A stretch of DNA of 64,000 nucleotides, from assembly GCA_002419585.1 (NCBI GenBank), contig DIGJ01000013.1, positions 1-64,000 of the forward strand, in the 5' to 3' direction. This stretch comes from Lachnoclostridium sp. UBA5725. Lineage in GTDB: Bacteria; Bacillota; Clostridia; Lachnospirales; Lachnospiraceae. Shown piece by piece: positions 25,224 to 35,073 of the stretch. The first letter of the stretch is position 1. Each line of letters starts with the position of its first letter. The notes under the pieces were generated by a model. The model was given only the letters and a program-made list of their open reading frames with translations. It was not told where the DNA came from and made no database searches. A program made the position numbers and the translations under genes.

Positions 25224-25252
25224 GTGACAAAACAGGTGTAATATGGTAAAAT
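25224..25252 (+). promoter_or_regulatory. candidate promoter for HD-GYP gene
   Basis: GTGACA (25224-25229), 17 bp, TAAAAT (25247-25252), 45 bp upstream of the start. Confidence 0.55.
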
Positions 25253-25297
25253 TCAAACAATTAATAGAGTAGAACAAAAGAAAAAGAGGAGATTACT

Positions 25298-26398
25298 ATG
25301 CGCCTGGTTTCTGTTGATATGATAACACCTGATATGACACTTGCTTTTCCGGTATACTGCAAAGATGCACTTGTTATTAATGCTGGAAAAGATAATATGT
25401 CACGTTATATACCAAATCTTATCAATATGGGAATTCAATATGTTTACGTGGAAGATGGATTAAGTGAGGGCATTGAGATTCCAGATGCCATTACTGTCAA
25501 GACGCGACATAACTGTAAACATGTACTCCGAAATACGATGCAAGAATACGTGGAATCTTCGGATGTAAAACTATATCATTTATCCGATTCGATTGAAAAT
25601 GTAATTAATGAAGTTTTAGAAAATAAAGATATTCAGGTTAGTTTAAATGATATCGGTACACTAGATGAGCATACATACCTTCATTCGGTTAATGTTTCTG
25701 TTTATTCATTATTAATCGGAAGAGGTCTCAATTATAGTCGTAAGAAGCTAGAGGAGCTTGCAATGGGAACAATGCTTCATGATATAGGAAAGACAATGAT
25801 TGAACCAAGTATACAATTTAAAGAAGGAAAACTCACCAATCAAGAGTATGAACAAATCAAAAAACATGCAGAAATTGGCTATTATATCTTGTCAAAATCT
25901 TCAAAACTTCCAGAGGCAGCAAAAAAAATCGCATTGAACCATCACGAGCGCTTGGATGGAAGTGGTTATCCGAAGAAAAAAGAGGGGATTGAACTTCATG
26001 AATATGATAGAATCGCCGCAATTGCCGATGTGTACGATGCATTAACGAGCGATCGATGCTACAAAAAGAAGTGGTCGGCAGCAGAAGCGGTTAACTTCCT
26101 CATTGAAAACTCGGGAACTATGTTTTCTCCTGAATTAGTTCAAGTATTTATTCAGCAAATAGCAATTTTTCCGAATGGTTCTTTGGTTTCATTGTCGGAT
26201 GGCAGCATTGGTATTATTAAAGATCAGAATCGACACGTACCCCTTCGTCCTATCGTTCGAATTATACGTGATGCAGAAGGAATGGAGATTACCCCATATG
26301 AAGTGGATTTAATGAAAGTATTATCCTTGACCATTACAGATTCACAGCTTGAAATTGGAAATCAAACAGAAAAAAGGGTGGAAGTAGAATATTTATAA
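25298..26398 (+). CDS. HD-GYP domain phosphodiesterase
   Basis: A 366-residue protein with an N-terminal DUF3391-like region (LVSVDMITPDMTLAFPV) and an HD-GYP domain at about 120-290. The catalytic motifs are HDIGK (MLHDIGKTM), HHERLDGSGYP and DVYDALTSDR. Intact HD and GYP residues predict cyclic-di-GMP hydrolysis to GMP. No receiver or membrane domain is attached, so the input signal is unclear. It has its own promoter and terminator and is probably monocistronic. AGAGGAG lies before ATG 25298. Confidence 0.85.
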   Translation: MRLVSVDMITPDMTLAFPVYCKDALVINAGKDNMSRYIPNLINMGIQYVYVEDGLSEGIEIPDAITVKTRHNCKHVLRNTMQEYVESSDVKLYHLSDSIENVINEVLENKDIQVSLNDIGTLDEHTYLHSVNVSVYSLLIGRGLNYSRKKLEELAMGTMLHDIGKTMIEPSIQFKEGKLTNQEYEQIKKHAEIGYYILSKSSKLPEAAKKIALNHHERLDGSGYPKKKEGIELHEYDRIAAIADVYDALTSDRCYKKKWSAAEAVNFLIENSGTMFSPELVQVFIQQIAIFPNGSLVSLSDGSIGIIKDQNRHVPLRPIVRIIRDAEGMEITPYEVDLMKVLSLTITDSQLEIGNQTEKRVEVEYL

Positions 26399-26406
26399 AA
26401 AAGAAG

Positions 26407-26457
26407 AGGAACTTCACAAAATGAGAAATTATAATTTTGTGACAGTTCCTTTTGTTT
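26407..26457 (+). terminator. intrinsic terminator after HD-GYP gene
   Basis: AGGAACTTCACAAAAT (26407-26422) pairs with ATTTTGTGACAGTTCCT (26434-26450) with a small bulge, followed by TTTGTTT. Confidence 0.8.
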
Positions 26458-26473
26458 GAAATGTACATAAAAT

Positions 26474-26502
26474 TTGCATGGTTCTTTGGTGTATGGTAAT
26501 AA
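26474..26502 (+). promoter_or_regulatory. candidate promoter of Na+ decarboxylase operon
   Basis: TTGCAT (26474-26479), 17 bp, TAATAA (26497-26502). It would give a leader of about 180 nt before the first gene; the rest of 26503-26685 shows no gene and no recognised riboswitch. Confidence 0.4.
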
Positions 26503-26685
26503 TAAATCTGTGCGATTTTATTCAAAGTCGAGATATAGAAAACAAAGCAGAAAACATAAAAATATTTAGGTAAACTATATAATTTTTTGGGTGTTTTTGT
26601 ATTGAATTTTCGACTCAAAAGGACTAAAATTAAAATCGCGGGAATTTGTTTTTTATTTAACATAAATTAAATTGGAGGGCTGATA

Positions 26686-28140
26686 ATGAGCAATACTTCT
26701 CAAATGTCTGCAATGGAAAGAATTGTGTCCTTGCTAGACGAAAACAGTTTTGTTGAAATTGGTGCACAGGTTACAAAAAGAAGCACGGATTTTAACATGC
26801 AAGAAAAATCCATCCCATCGGATGGCGTAATTACAGGTTATGGTATGATCGATTGTAAAATGGTATATTTATACAGTCAGGATGCCAGCGTTTTAGGCGG
26901 TTCTATTGGTGAAATGCACGCAAAAAAAATAGCGCGTATTTATGATCTAGCACTTAAAGTTGGTGCACCAGTCATTGGTTTGATCGATTGTGCTGGATTA
27001 AGACTACAAGAGGCAACAGATGCGCTTGCGGGATTTGGTGATTTATATTTGAAGCAGACGATGGCTTCTGGTATTATACCACAAATTTCAGCGGTATTTG
27101 GCACTTGTGGCGGTGGCGTTGCTGTATCTAGTGCATTAAGTGACTTTACTTTTATGGAAGCTTCCGCTGGTAAATTATTTGTAAATTCTCCAAATACTTT
27201 GGGTGGAAATTACATAGGAAAATGTGATACAAGCTCATCTAAATTCCAAGCGGAATCTGGAATGGTTGATTTTGTTGGTACCGATGAAATGGATGTATTA
27301 AGTAAAATTCGTCAATTAATCGCAGTACTACCAAACAATTTCGAAGATGATGCATCTTTTGAAGATTGTGAAGATGATTTAAATCGCTTGGTACCTTCTT
27401 TTGGAAATGAAATTGAAGATACAAAACAAGCGTTGATTGATATTTCAGACAATCATTTCTTTATTGAAGTAAAAGAAGCTTTTGCAAAAGAAATGGTAAC
27501 TGGCTTTATTCGTTTAAATGGTATGACAGTAGGAGCAATTGCAAATCGTACAAAAGAAATAAATGAGGAAGGCAAAGCAGTGCAGACATATGATGGTTCT
27601 TTAACATCACGTGGAGCAGTCAAGGCAGCGGAATTCGTAACTGTTTGTGATTCTTTTAACATACCTGTATTGTCACTTACGAATGTAAATGGATTTGCTG
27701 CAACGATGTGCGATGAAAAACGTATGGCGAAAGCATGTGCAAAATTAACGTATGCATTTGCAAATGCAACGGTGCCTAAAGTAAATGTAATTATAGGAAA
27801 AGCTTATGGTAGTGCATATGTTGCAATGAACTCAAAACATGTTGGAGCGGATTTAGTATTTGCTTTGCCAAATTCACAAGTAGGTATGATGGATGCGAAG
27901 GCAGCTGTTGAAATTATTTATAGTGAAGAAATTGCAAAAGAAAGTGATAAAGTAGCAGCGATTGAAAAATATGCTGCAGAGTATTCAAAATTACAAGCAA
28001 GTAGTGAATCTGCTGCAAAACGTGGATATATTGATAATATCATCAATCCAGAAGAAACAAGAAAACATTTAGCATATGCATTTGATATGTTATTTACTAA
28101 AACAGAAAGTCGTCCAGCGAAAAAGCATGGAACGATATAA
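26686..28140 (+). CDS. mmdA: acyl-CoA carboxyltransferase (MmdA/PccB family)
   Basis: A 484-residue crotonase-fold carboxyltransferase. The two acyl-CoA/biotin oxyanion regions are present (QISAVFGTCGGGVAVSSALSD-like segment near 145-165, and VNVIIGKAYGSAYVAMNSKH near 367-386). It is about 25 residues shorter at the N-terminus than typical 510-residue relatives, lacking the KQHAxGKxTARERI helix. It would move CO2 between methylmalonyl- or another acyl-CoA and the biotin carrier at 28929. GGAGGG precedes ATG 26686. It heads a five-gene operon with gaps under 35 nt. Confidence 0.85.
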   Translation: MSNTSQMSAMERIVSLLDENSFVEIGAQVTKRSTDFNMQEKSIPSDGVITGYGMIDCKMVYLYSQDASVLGGSIGEMHAKKIARIYDLALKVGAPVIGLIDCAGLRLQEATDALAGFGDLYLKQTMASGIIPQISAVFGTCGGGVAVSSALSDFTFMEASAGKLFVNSPNTLGGNYIGKCDTSSSKFQAESGMVDFVGTDEMDVLSKIRQLIAVLPNNFEDDASFEDCEDDLNRLVPSFGNEIEDTKQALIDISDNHFFIEVKEAFAKEMVTGFIRLNGMTVGAIANRTKEINEEGKAVQTYDGSLTSRGAVKAAEFVTVCDSFNIPVLSLTNVNGFAATMCDEKRMAKACAKLTYAFANATVPKVNVIIGKAYGSAYVAMNSKHVGADLVFALPNSQVGMMDAKAAVEIIYSEEIAKESDKVAAIEKYAAEYSKLQASSESAAKRGYIDNIINPEETRKHLAYAFDMLFTKTESRPAKKHGTI

Positions 28141-28154
28141 GATGGGGTGGGACT

Positions 28155-28895
28155 ATGAAGAAATTCTTAAGTAAGCTAGTAATGGTTGTCCTAATCCTTA
28201 CACTGTCGATTGGAATTTCATCGGTAGCTTATGCTTATGATGATGCGGATGTCATCTCAGTAAACGAACAATACCTTGATTCATGGAATTCAACGGATTT
28301 TAGCCAATACTTGCAAGATGCAGCTATGAGTGAAGAGTCGCTAACACAATTTACAAATTGGCAGGCCTTAAAAGATCAACTGGGCACGTTTTCAGCAATT
28401 GATCAAACGGTAGTTAATGAGGCAGATGGTGTGATTACAGCGATAACGACTGCAACTTTCGAAAATGGTAAATTAGCGTTTACGATAACCTACGATACTG
28501 CAACCGTAGAAAGTTCCGGAGCAATGGCTGGAATTTTGTCTTTGGATGCTGCTAGTGCTACAACATCAGGCGGTTCGCCAAATATGGCAAAAGCAGGTAT
28601 GAATATATTAATGGGAATGGGAATTGTATTTACTGTATTAATATTAATTTCATTTGTTATTTCTCTTATGAAATATATACCAAAGATGTTGGAAAATTCA
28701 TCAAATTCAAAAGAATTACCTTCCGATGATAATTATGTTGATAAAAATGTTGTGATTAGTGCACCTGTAAAGGAAGAAAATTTAGTGAATGATTGTGAGT
28801 TGGTTGCAGTTATTACAGCAGCAATTATGGCTACAGAAGCAGGAAATGTAACACCAGGTGGATTCGTAGTACGTTCCATTCGTAGAAGAAGATAA
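28155..28895 (+). CDS. decarboxylase gamma subunit (OadG-like) with exported N-domain
   Basis: A 246-residue protein in two parts. The N-terminal part has a signal sequence (VVLILTLSIGISSVAYA) and an approximately 100-residue extracytoplasmic domain resembling DUF3887. The second part is an OadG-type subunit: one membrane helix (MGIVFTVLILISFVISLMKY), an acidic/Ser linker, and a C-terminal segment ELVAVITAAIMA...FVVRSIRRR that binds the carboxyltransferase in related pumps. Plain OadG proteins are about 80-120 residues, so the extra domain is a clade-specific fusion. It anchors the soluble subunits to the beta subunit. Confidence 0.75.
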   Translation: MKKFLSKLVMVVLILTLSIGISSVAYAYDDADVISVNEQYLDSWNSTDFSQYLQDAAMSEESLTQFTNWQALKDQLGTFSAIDQTVVNEADGVITAITTATFENGKLAFTITYDTATVESSGAMAGILSLDAASATTSGGSPNMAKAGMNILMGMGIVFTVLILISFVISLMKYIPKMLENSSNSKELPSDDNYVDKNVVISAPVKEENLVNDCELVAVITAAIMATEAGNVTPGGFVVRSIRRRR

Positions 28896-28928
28896 TATAT
28901 TTTTAATTTCGCATAGGAGGATTATAAA

Positions 28929-29333
28929 ATGAAAAATTATACAATCACAGTTAACGGAAATATTTATGATGTAGCCGTTGAAGAAAACGGTGGAGCAACC
29001 ACACTAAGCGCACCTAGAGCAGCAGCACCGGTTCAAGCTCCAACACCAGTCCAGGGGGCAGCAGCGCCAGCACCAGCTCAGACAGCAAAACCAGCAGCTG
29101 CATCAAATGGAGCACAAGGAGCCGTTAAAGTAAATGCTCCAATGCCAGGTAAGATTCTTGGTATCAAAGCAGAAGCTGGACAGGCAGTAAAAAAAGGACA
29201 AGTAATTCTTGTTCTTGAAGCAATGAAGATGGAAAATGAAATAGTAGCTCCACAGGATGGTACAATTGCAAGTTTAAATGTTTCTGTAGGTGATATGATA
29301 GAATCTGGAGCCTTACTAGCTACATTAAACTAA
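28929..29333 (+). CDS. biotin carboxyl carrier protein of decarboxylase
   Basis: A 134-residue carrier. A short N-terminal beta region is followed by an Ala/Pro-rich hinge (about 32-67) and a biotinyl domain with the biotinylated lysine in EAMKMENEI. The swinging arm carries CO2 between the soluble carboxyltransferases (26686 and 30514) and the membrane pump. There is one carrier gene for two carboxyltransferases. AGGAGG lies before ATG 28929. Confidence 0.92.
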   Translation: MKNYTITVNGNIYDVAVEENGGATTLSAPRAAAPVQAPTPVQGAAAPAPAQTAKPAAASNGAQGAVKVNAPMPGKILGIKAEAGQAVKKGQVILVLEAMKMENEIVAPQDGTIASLNVSVGDMIESGALLATLN

Positions 29334-29361
29334 GTAAACATACCTGGGAGGTACAATCTAA

Positions 29362-30489
29362 ATGGATTATATAATAACGACATTGGGAAATCTGCTTGGA
29401 CAGACAGCTTTCGTCTCCCTTACCTGGGGAAATTATTTAATGATAATTGTTGCAGGGATTTTTCTATTTTTAGCAATTAAGAAGGATTATGAGCCTTTGT
29501 TATTAGTGCCAATTGCATTTGGAATGCTCTTGGTAAACATGTGTCCTCAAATTATGGAGGAAGGCGGATTATTACATTACTTCTATCTTTTAGATGAATG
29601 GGGTATCTTACCTCCATTGATTTTTATGGGAGTTGGAGCAATGACAGACTTTGGACCTTTGATAGCAAATCCAAAGAGCTTTTTGTTAGGTGCTGCCGCA
29701 CAGTTTGGTATTTTTGCGGCTTATCTTATGGCTATCTTTATGGGATTTACGGATAAAGCAGCAGCAGCAATTTCCATCATTGGTGGAGCTGATGGACCAA
29801 CCTCTATTTTCCTTGCAGGAAAATTGGGACAAACGGAATATTTAGGACCGATTGCGGTGGCGGCTTATTCTTATATGTCACTGGTTCCAATTATACAGCC
29901 ACCGATTATGAAACTTTTAACGACAGAAAAAGAACGTAAAATTAAAATGGAGCAGCTACGACCTGTTTCCAAAATTGAGAAAATTCTATTCCCAATTATT
30001 GTAACGATTGTTGTTGTTATGATTTTACCACCTACAGCGCCACTAATTGGTATGCTGATGCTCGGAAACTTATTCCGTGAATCTGGTGTTGTAAAACAGC
30101 TAACAGAGACAGCATCGAATGCAATGATGTACATCGTAGTTATTTTACTTGGTACAAGTGTAGGTGCAACAACAAGTGCAGAGGCATTCCTTAAGGTGAC
30201 GACACTTAAGATCGTAGCGCTTGGATTAATCGCATTTGCTTTTGGTACAGCAGCTGGTGTTTTATTTGGAAAAGTAATGTGTAAATTGTCTGGTGGTAAG
30301 ATTAATCCATTGATTGGTTCTGCGGGCGTATCTGCAGTTCCTATGTCAGCCAGAGTTTCACAAAAGGTTGGCTCAGAAGCAGACCCAACGAACTTCTTAC
30401 TCATGCATGCAATGGGACCAAATGTTGCCGGTGTTATCGGTACAGCAGTTGCAGCGGGTGTATTCATGGCAATATTCGGAGTAAAATAA
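29362..30489 (+). CDS. oadB: Na+-translocating decarboxylase beta subunit
   Basis: A 375-residue integral membrane protein with about nine to eleven helices. Conserved parts of the OadB/MmdB family are visible: [16 protein letters not shown] (Asp in helix III region), [18 protein letters not shown] (the Na+-site GGADGPT segment), and [17 protein letters not shown]. It decarboxylates carboxybiotin and couples this to Na+ export, giving a sodium motive force. GGGAGG precedes ATG 29362. Confidence 0.92.
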   Translation: MDYIITTLGNLLGQTAFVSLTWGNYLMIIVAGIFLFLAIKKDYEPLLLVPIAFGMLLVNMCPQIMEEGGLLHYFYLLDEWGILPPLIFMGVGAMTDFGPLIANPKSFLLGAAAQFGIFAAYLMAIFMGFTDKAAAAISIIGGADGPTSIFLAGKLGQTEYLGPIAVAAYSYMSLVPIIQPPIMKLLTTEKERKIKMEQLRPVSKIEKILFPIIVTIVVVMILPPTAPLIGMLMLGNLFRESGVVKQLTETASNAMMYIVVILLGTSVGATTSAEAFLKVTTLKIVALGLIAFAFGTAAGVLFGKVMCKLSGGKINPLIGSAGVSAVPMSARVSQKVGSEADPTNFLLMHAMGPNVAGVIGTAVAAGVFMAIFGVK

Positions 30490-30513
30490 AGTATATAATC
30501 AGGAGGTAACAAA

Positions 30514-31926
30514 ATGGCAGAAATAGAAAAGAGACCAGTTAAAATTACAGAAACCATTTTACGTGATGCGCATCAGTCTTTGATTGCTACTAGAATGACA
30601 ACCGAACAGATGCTTCCTATCATCGATAAGATGGATCAGGTTGGATATCATTCCGTAGAGTGCTGGGGTGGAGCAACTTTTGACGCATCTTTGCGCTTTT
30701 TGAAAGAAGATCCATGGGAGCGTTTAAGAAAATTAAGAGCTGGTTTTAAAAATACAAAATTACAAATGTTATTCCGCGGTCAGAACATTTTAGGATACAA
30801 TCACTATGCAGATGATGTAGTTGAATATTTTGTTCAAAAATCAATTGCAAATGGTATTGATATTATCCGTATTTTTGACTGCTTAAATGATATTCGTAAC
30901 CTTGAAACAGCAGTAAAAGCTGCTAATAAAGAAAAAGGTCATGCGCAGGTAGCACTTTGCTATACATTAGGTGAAGCTTATACCTTAGATTATTGGACCA
31001 ACATCGCAAAAAAGATTGAAGAAATGGGCGCAAATTCCTTGTGTATCAAGGATATGGCAGGTTTATTAGTACCATACAAAGCAGAAGAACTTGTAAAAGC
31101 ATTAAAGTCATCCGTAAGTATTCCAATTGATCTACATACACATTATACATCCGGAGTAGCTTCTATGACTTACATGCGTGCAATTGAGGCAGGATGCGAC
31201 ATTATTGATACAGCAATGTCTCCATTTGCCCTCGGAACCAGCCAGCCAGCAACTGAAGTTATGGTTGAAACCTTCCGTGGAACACCATATGATACCGGTT
31301 ATGATCAAAATTTATTGGCTGAAATTGCAGATTACTTCCGCCCTATGAAAGAAGAAGCACTAAAGAGTGGCTTGTTAAATCCAAAAGTATTGGGTGTTGA
31401 TATTAAGACATTGATGTATCAGGTACCAGGAGGTATGTTATCTAACTTGGTATCCCAGTTAAAAGAAATGGGAAAAGAAGATAAATATTATGAGGTATTG
31501 GCAGAGGTGCCTAGAGTTCGTAAAGACTTTGGTGAGCCACCACTTGTTACTCCTTCTTCTCAAATCGTCGGTACACAGGCTGTACTTAATGTTGTCGCTG
31601 GTGAACGTTACAAGATGGTTACCAAAGAAACAAAGAAAATCCTTTCTGGAGAATTTGGTCAGACCGTTAAGCCATTCAATAAAGAAGTACAGAAAAAATG
31701 CATTGGTGATGTTGAACCAATTACCTGCCGTCCAGCTGACTTAATCAAACCACAGTTAGCGCAGCTTGAACAAGAAATGGCTCAGTACAAACAACAGGAT
31801 GAAGATGTATTATCCTATGCATTATTCCCTCAAGTAGCAACGGAGTTCTTCCAATACAGACAGGCACAGCAAACAAAGGTAGATTCCACTGTTGCGGATA
31901 CAAAGAATAAGACATATCCAGTCTAA
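30514..31926 (+). CDS. oadA: oxaloacetate decarboxylase/transcarboxylase alpha (5S-like) subunit
   Basis: A 470-residue carboxyltransferase of the OadA/PycB/transcarboxylase-5S family. The TIM barrel begins ETILRDAHQSLIATRM and contains CIKDMAGLLVPY (metal-site Lys/Asp region) and DLHTHYTSG (metal His pair). It ends before the biotinyl domain found in many OadA proteins, consistent with the separate carrier gene at 28929. It carboxylates biotin from oxaloacetate, or in the reverse direction makes oxaloacetate from pyruvate. AGGAGG lies upstream. It is the last gene of the operon. Confidence 0.88.
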   Translation: MAEIEKRPVKITETILRDAHQSLIATRMTTEQMLPIIDKMDQVGYHSVECWGGATFDASLRFLKEDPWERLRKLRAGFKNTKLQMLFRGQNILGYNHYADDVVEYFVQKSIANGIDIIRIFDCLNDIRNLETAVKAANKEKGHAQVALCYTLGEAYTLDYWTNIAKKIEEMGANSLCIKDMAGLLVPYKAEELVKALKSSVSIPIDLHTHYTSGVASMTYMRAIEAGCDIIDTAMSPFALGTSQPATEVMVETFRGTPYDTGYDQNLLAEIADYFRPMKEEALKSGLLNPKVLGVDIKTLMYQVPGGMLSNLVSQLKEMGKEDKYYEVLAEVPRVRKDFGEPPLVTPSSQIVGTQAVLNVVAGERYKMVTKETKKILSGEFGQTVKPFNKEVQKKCIGDVEPITCRPADLIKPQLAQLEQEMAQYKQQDEDVLSYALFPQVATEFFQYRQAQQTKVDSTVADTKNKTYPV

Positions 31927-31951
31927 GCTATAATAATTATTAAATAAATTA

Positions 31952-32001
31952 TACCCTGTAGGTTAAAACAGTAAATGAAACTGTACTTAGCTTACAGGGT
32001 A
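31952..32001. terminator. bidirectional terminator
   Basis: TACCCTGTA (31952-31960) pairs with TACAGGGTA (31993-32001), with an inner ACAGT/ACTGT stem; A- and T-runs flank it. It serves the convergent decarboxylase operon and the lipoprotein gene. Confidence 0.75.
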
Positions 32002-32011
32002 ATTTTTATTC

Positions 32012-34231
32012 TTATTTTTGTTCTTCTAAGTAAGTATTTATTTTATCGCTTATTATAGAAACCGTGTGATCGATAGTAAAGCTTCCATTAAAGTAGTTTT
32101 TCGTTTCTTCTAAAAGAATGGACTGAATTGTTGCATCTGCATCTGCTTTTTTAGTAACAGACTGAAATAGGTTGGAAAGTTCCTTGCGGAAATCCTCTGG
32201 AGGATATAAACTTTGAAGGGAGATGCCATTTACTGCATAGTAAGCATAATACTCCCTATTTTCTGGAACCTCCAGATTATTTGCAAATGCAGCTTTTGAA
32301 ACGGGCATTCCAGTTCTAAAATTATAGGATAAGACGCTTTCTGATAGTGTGAAGTCTAGAAAGGAAAGAGCCAGCTCTATATTGTCACTTTGTGAATTAA
32401 TACTTAAAAGTGTCTTTGGAATAAACGTGTTTTGATTCAAAAGAGGAGCAAGGTTACCATCGGTACGCTCTAAAAGAGCGGTATATGGAACATAAGTGGC
32501 TTCAAAGAAATTAACATTTCCAATACTGATACCGGTTTCTTTCTTCATCCAGGGGAGTGCATCGAAATCAAATGAAGGATTAACACTTTCTTGTGGATTA
32601 AGATCACAAATTTCTTTGATATCGATAAGAAAGGTTTTGATATCTGATTCAGATAATCCGCCTTCTTTTGTATAAAAAGTGGATGCACAGACAGGATATA
32701 ATAGTTTAATCAAAGCTTCATAATTTTGTATATTTAACGAATATTCATAATTTTTCTGATTTTCTTTCGCCCATTTTGTCAAGTCTGACAGGCTTTTAAT
32801 ATCAGCTATCGCATCCTTGTCTCCAAGCATCATAGGAACTTCAAAACGTGCAGGAACTGCATAAACGCTTTTGTCTTCCTTTTGGTAAGCCAATGAAATC
32901 GAAGGTATCAGCTTGTCATTTTTTAATTGAGAATCTATATAATCGGATAGATTAAGTAGAAGTGATTTCTTTTCATAAGAGGCTAGCGGCAGTGAGTCCA
33001 GAATTAAGATATCGGGACCGTCTCCAGCAATGAGAGAAGACGCCAGTCGCTTTAATTCCTCATCCCGATTGCCTCCATCCTCATCTAACCCTACCTCGTA
33101 GGAAATATATACGGAAGGATTACTTCTACAAAACATTCCAATCGCTTGACGAACTGTGAGGTCATCCTCTAGGGAATAGACCGTAAGTTCTTCGGAAGGG
33201 AGTGTAGGAACCGTTGGGTCGTATTCATATAAAAATAAAGAGTAAGATTCATTACTATAGCTTAAAACCAAATAAGAATTATCTGCAAGCAAAAGCTTTT
33301 GCTTATTAATAGATGGAATACTAAGAGATGTAAGGGTTCCTTCTATCAATTTTTCAAACATAGAATTATTATTAATGCAATGATACATCCCGTCTTCATT
33401 TATAATATAAAGAGAACCGGAACTATCATATTTTAATAAAATGGAATATTTGTAGTCATTGGAGTAGCTTATTTGAGAACTCTCCTCGCTGGTTTTTATT
33501 TCAGGAGAGAAACTTTGGATTAATTTCCTGGTGTCTAAATCATAGATAAAAACTTTCGTTTTGCCAGATAAGGCTAAGGTGTTGTTAAAAACATCATAAT
33601 CACCTATTTCACAGTCATTATCGGGTGCTAAAGGGAAATATTCATGAATGAGGTCACCAGTTTTTCCATCAATTTGAAGGATGCTAAAATAACAGTTTAA
33701 TAAAAAATCGCCGTTTTTTGTAATCAAAAAACTGACAGGGCTGGCACCGCTTTGACTTGAGGGGATAGAAAATGGGAGTTCTTTTAATGCGTTTGCTTCA
33801 TCAACATAAGCCAAACATTGTGTCTCATTTGTTGCTTCCTCCGAATTTGTAGCATCCATTTTGTCATAGCAAAAATAGATTGTGTCATTTTCATCCCATG
33901 CAATGGCTGTAATATTAATCACATCCGAATTTTTAAGTTCCTCTATAAAGGGATACTGTTTCTTTGCCCAGGTTTTTCCATTATCGATTGAAGTTAAATA
34001 TTGTAAAGAATAATCCATTGTAACACCCAGAAGCTCCAACATGCCGTCGCTATTTTTATGAATACCGAATACGTTGTCTAGCGGTTCCGGAAAATCTAGT
34101 TCCGTTTCAACATAGCGCCCCAAAGCATTTTTTTGATTTTCAGACGCATTATTTTCTTGTTTGCATCCGATAAGGGTAATGGTAATCAAAAGCACAATAA
34201 ATAAAGTTAAGTTAAATTTTTTCATATTCAT
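32012..34231 (-). CDS. large lipoprotein: sensor-like N-domain plus solute-binding domain
   Basis: A 739-residue exported lipoprotein (lipobox LIGC near residue 23). Residues of about 40-340 form repeated beta-rich units with phrases like SIDNGKTW and NGDFLLNCYFSILQIDGKTGDL, resembling a BNR/WD-type beta-propeller. From about 345 onward it looks like a family-1 extracellular solute-binding protein (LASSLIAGDGPDILILDSLP; PASKA-like domain end). No permease or ATPase is nearby; instead a two-component system is divergent. It may be a sensory or scavenging surface protein rather than a transport component. GGAGG eight bases before ATG 34231 sets the start. Confidence 0.65.
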   Translation of the reverse strand: MNMKKFNLTLFIVLLITITLIGCKQENNASENQKNALGRYVETELDFPEPLDNVFGIHKNSDGMLELLGVTMDYSLQYLTSIDNGKTWAKKQYPFIEELKNSDVINITAIAWDENDTIYFCYDKMDATNSEEATNETQCLAYVDEANALKELPFSIPSSQSGASPVSFLITKNGDFLLNCYFSILQIDGKTGDLIHEYFPLAPDNDCEIGDYDVFNNTLALSGKTKVFIYDLDTRKLIQSFSPEIKTSEESSQISYSNDYKYSILLKYDSSGSLYIINEDGMYHCINNNSMFEKLIEGTLTSLSIPSINKQKLLLADNSYLVLSYSNESYSLFLYEYDPTVPTLPSEELTVYSLEDDLTVRQAIGMFCRSNPSVYISYEVGLDEDGGNRDEELKRLASSLIAGDGPDILILDSLPLASYEKKSLLLNLSDYIDSQLKNDKLIPSISLAYQKEDKSVYAVPARFEVPMMLGDKDAIADIKSLSDLTKWAKENQKNYEYSLNIQNYEALIKLLYPVCASTFYTKEGGLSESDIKTFLIDIKEICDLNPQESVNPSFDFDALPWMKKETGISIGNVNFFEATYVPYTALLERTDGNLAPLLNQNTFIPKTLLSINSQSDNIELALSFLDFTLSESVLSYNFRTGMPVSKAAFANNLEVPENREYYAYYAVNGISLQSLYPPEDFRKELSNLFQSVTKKADADATIQSILLEETKNYFNGSFTIDHTVSIISDKINTYLEEQK

Positions 34232-34270
34232 CTTATAATCCTCCTAATTCTTTATTTATTAAAACATTGT

Positions 34271-34285
34271 AAACTCAAAGAGTTT
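34271..34285. promoter_or_regulatory. palindrome in divergent promoter region
   Basis: AAACTC-AAA-GAGTTT is a perfect 6-3-6 palindrome 40 bp upstream of the lipoprotein start. It may be the binding site of the divergent response regulator or another dimeric factor. Confidence 0.4.
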
Positions 34286-34346
34286 CTTAAAATAAATAAT
34301 ATTTTTTATTTTTACTTCATTTCTGTGCTAACTTTTAAATATATTT

Positions 34347-34375
34347 TTGAGATTCAAGTGCTATTCTGTTACAAT
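34347..34375 (+). promoter_or_regulatory. promoter of two-component operon
   Basis: TTGAGA (34347-34352), 17 bp, TACAAT (34370-34375), 17 bp before the start codon. Confidence 0.65.
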
Positions 34376-34392
34376 AAATCTGGGAGGATAAA

Positions 34393-35073
34393 ATGATGAG
34401 AATTCTTATGATAGAAGATGATAGTAAGTTGAGTTCGATTATAGAATACCGCCTACAAAAAGAAGGCTATATACTAGATATCTGTTCTGATGGAGAAGAT
34501 GGTTTGCGATGGGGAAAAGAGCAGATTCATGATTTGATCATATTAGATAGAATGCTTCCGTCTTTGGATGGAATAGAGGTATTGAAAAGATTACGCGAAA
34601 GCAAAATAACCATTCCTGTGCTTATGCTAACGGCGCTTGGAAGTTTACATCAAAAAATCGAAGGTCTTGATTTTGGAGCAGATGATTATATGGTAAAACC
34701 TTTTGAAATGGAGGAATTTTTAGCGCGGATTCGTGCTATGATACGAAGACCTACAAAATGGGATAATAACGAAGAAACGAGTTATGCCGATTTTACATTT
34801 CAAGTCATAGAAAAAAGGATAAATGGGAAAAAAGGAAGCTGTTCTTTGTCAAAAAAGGAAAGTGAACTTTTAGAATTTTTCATAAAAAATCAAGGACAAA
34901 TCCTCCCTCGCGGTGTACTTCTTTCAAGAGTTTGGGGACCTGATGCAGGGGTGGAGGATGGAAGTCTTGATACCTATATTTATTTTCTCCGAAATCGCTT
35001 AAAATCCATCGGAAGTAGTGTGCAGATTATAGTAGAACGTGGTGTAGGGTATCGAATGGAAAAGGGAAACTAA
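34393..35073 (+). CDS. OmpR/PhoB-family response regulator
   Basis: A 226-residue regulator. The receiver has the acidic pair (MIEDDSKL), the phospho-acceptor Asp in LIILDRMLPSLDG (about residue 54), the switch Thr in MLTALG and Lys in YMVKPFE. The C-terminal winged helix (about 128-224) ends with the conserved RGVGYRME wing. It is followed with no gap by its kinase and diverges from the large lipoprotein gene. GGGAGG at 34382-34387 allows ATG 34393 or 34396. Confidence 0.92.
   Translation: MMRILMIEDDSKLSSIIEYRLQKEGYILDICSDGEDGLRWGKEQIHDLIILDRMLPSLDGIEVLKRLRESKITIPVLMLTALGSLHQKIEGLDFGADDYMVKPFEMEEFLARIRAMIRRPTKWDNNEETSYADFTFQVIEKRINGKKGSCSLSKKESELLEFFIKNQGQILPRGVLLSRVWGPDAGVEDGSLDTYIYFLRNRLKSIGSSVQIIVERGVGYRMEKGN

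Noticed and set aside
26503..26685. Riboswitch in the leader of the decarboxylase operon
   Set aside because: No recognisable aptamer core or terminator/antiterminator pair could be made out by eye.
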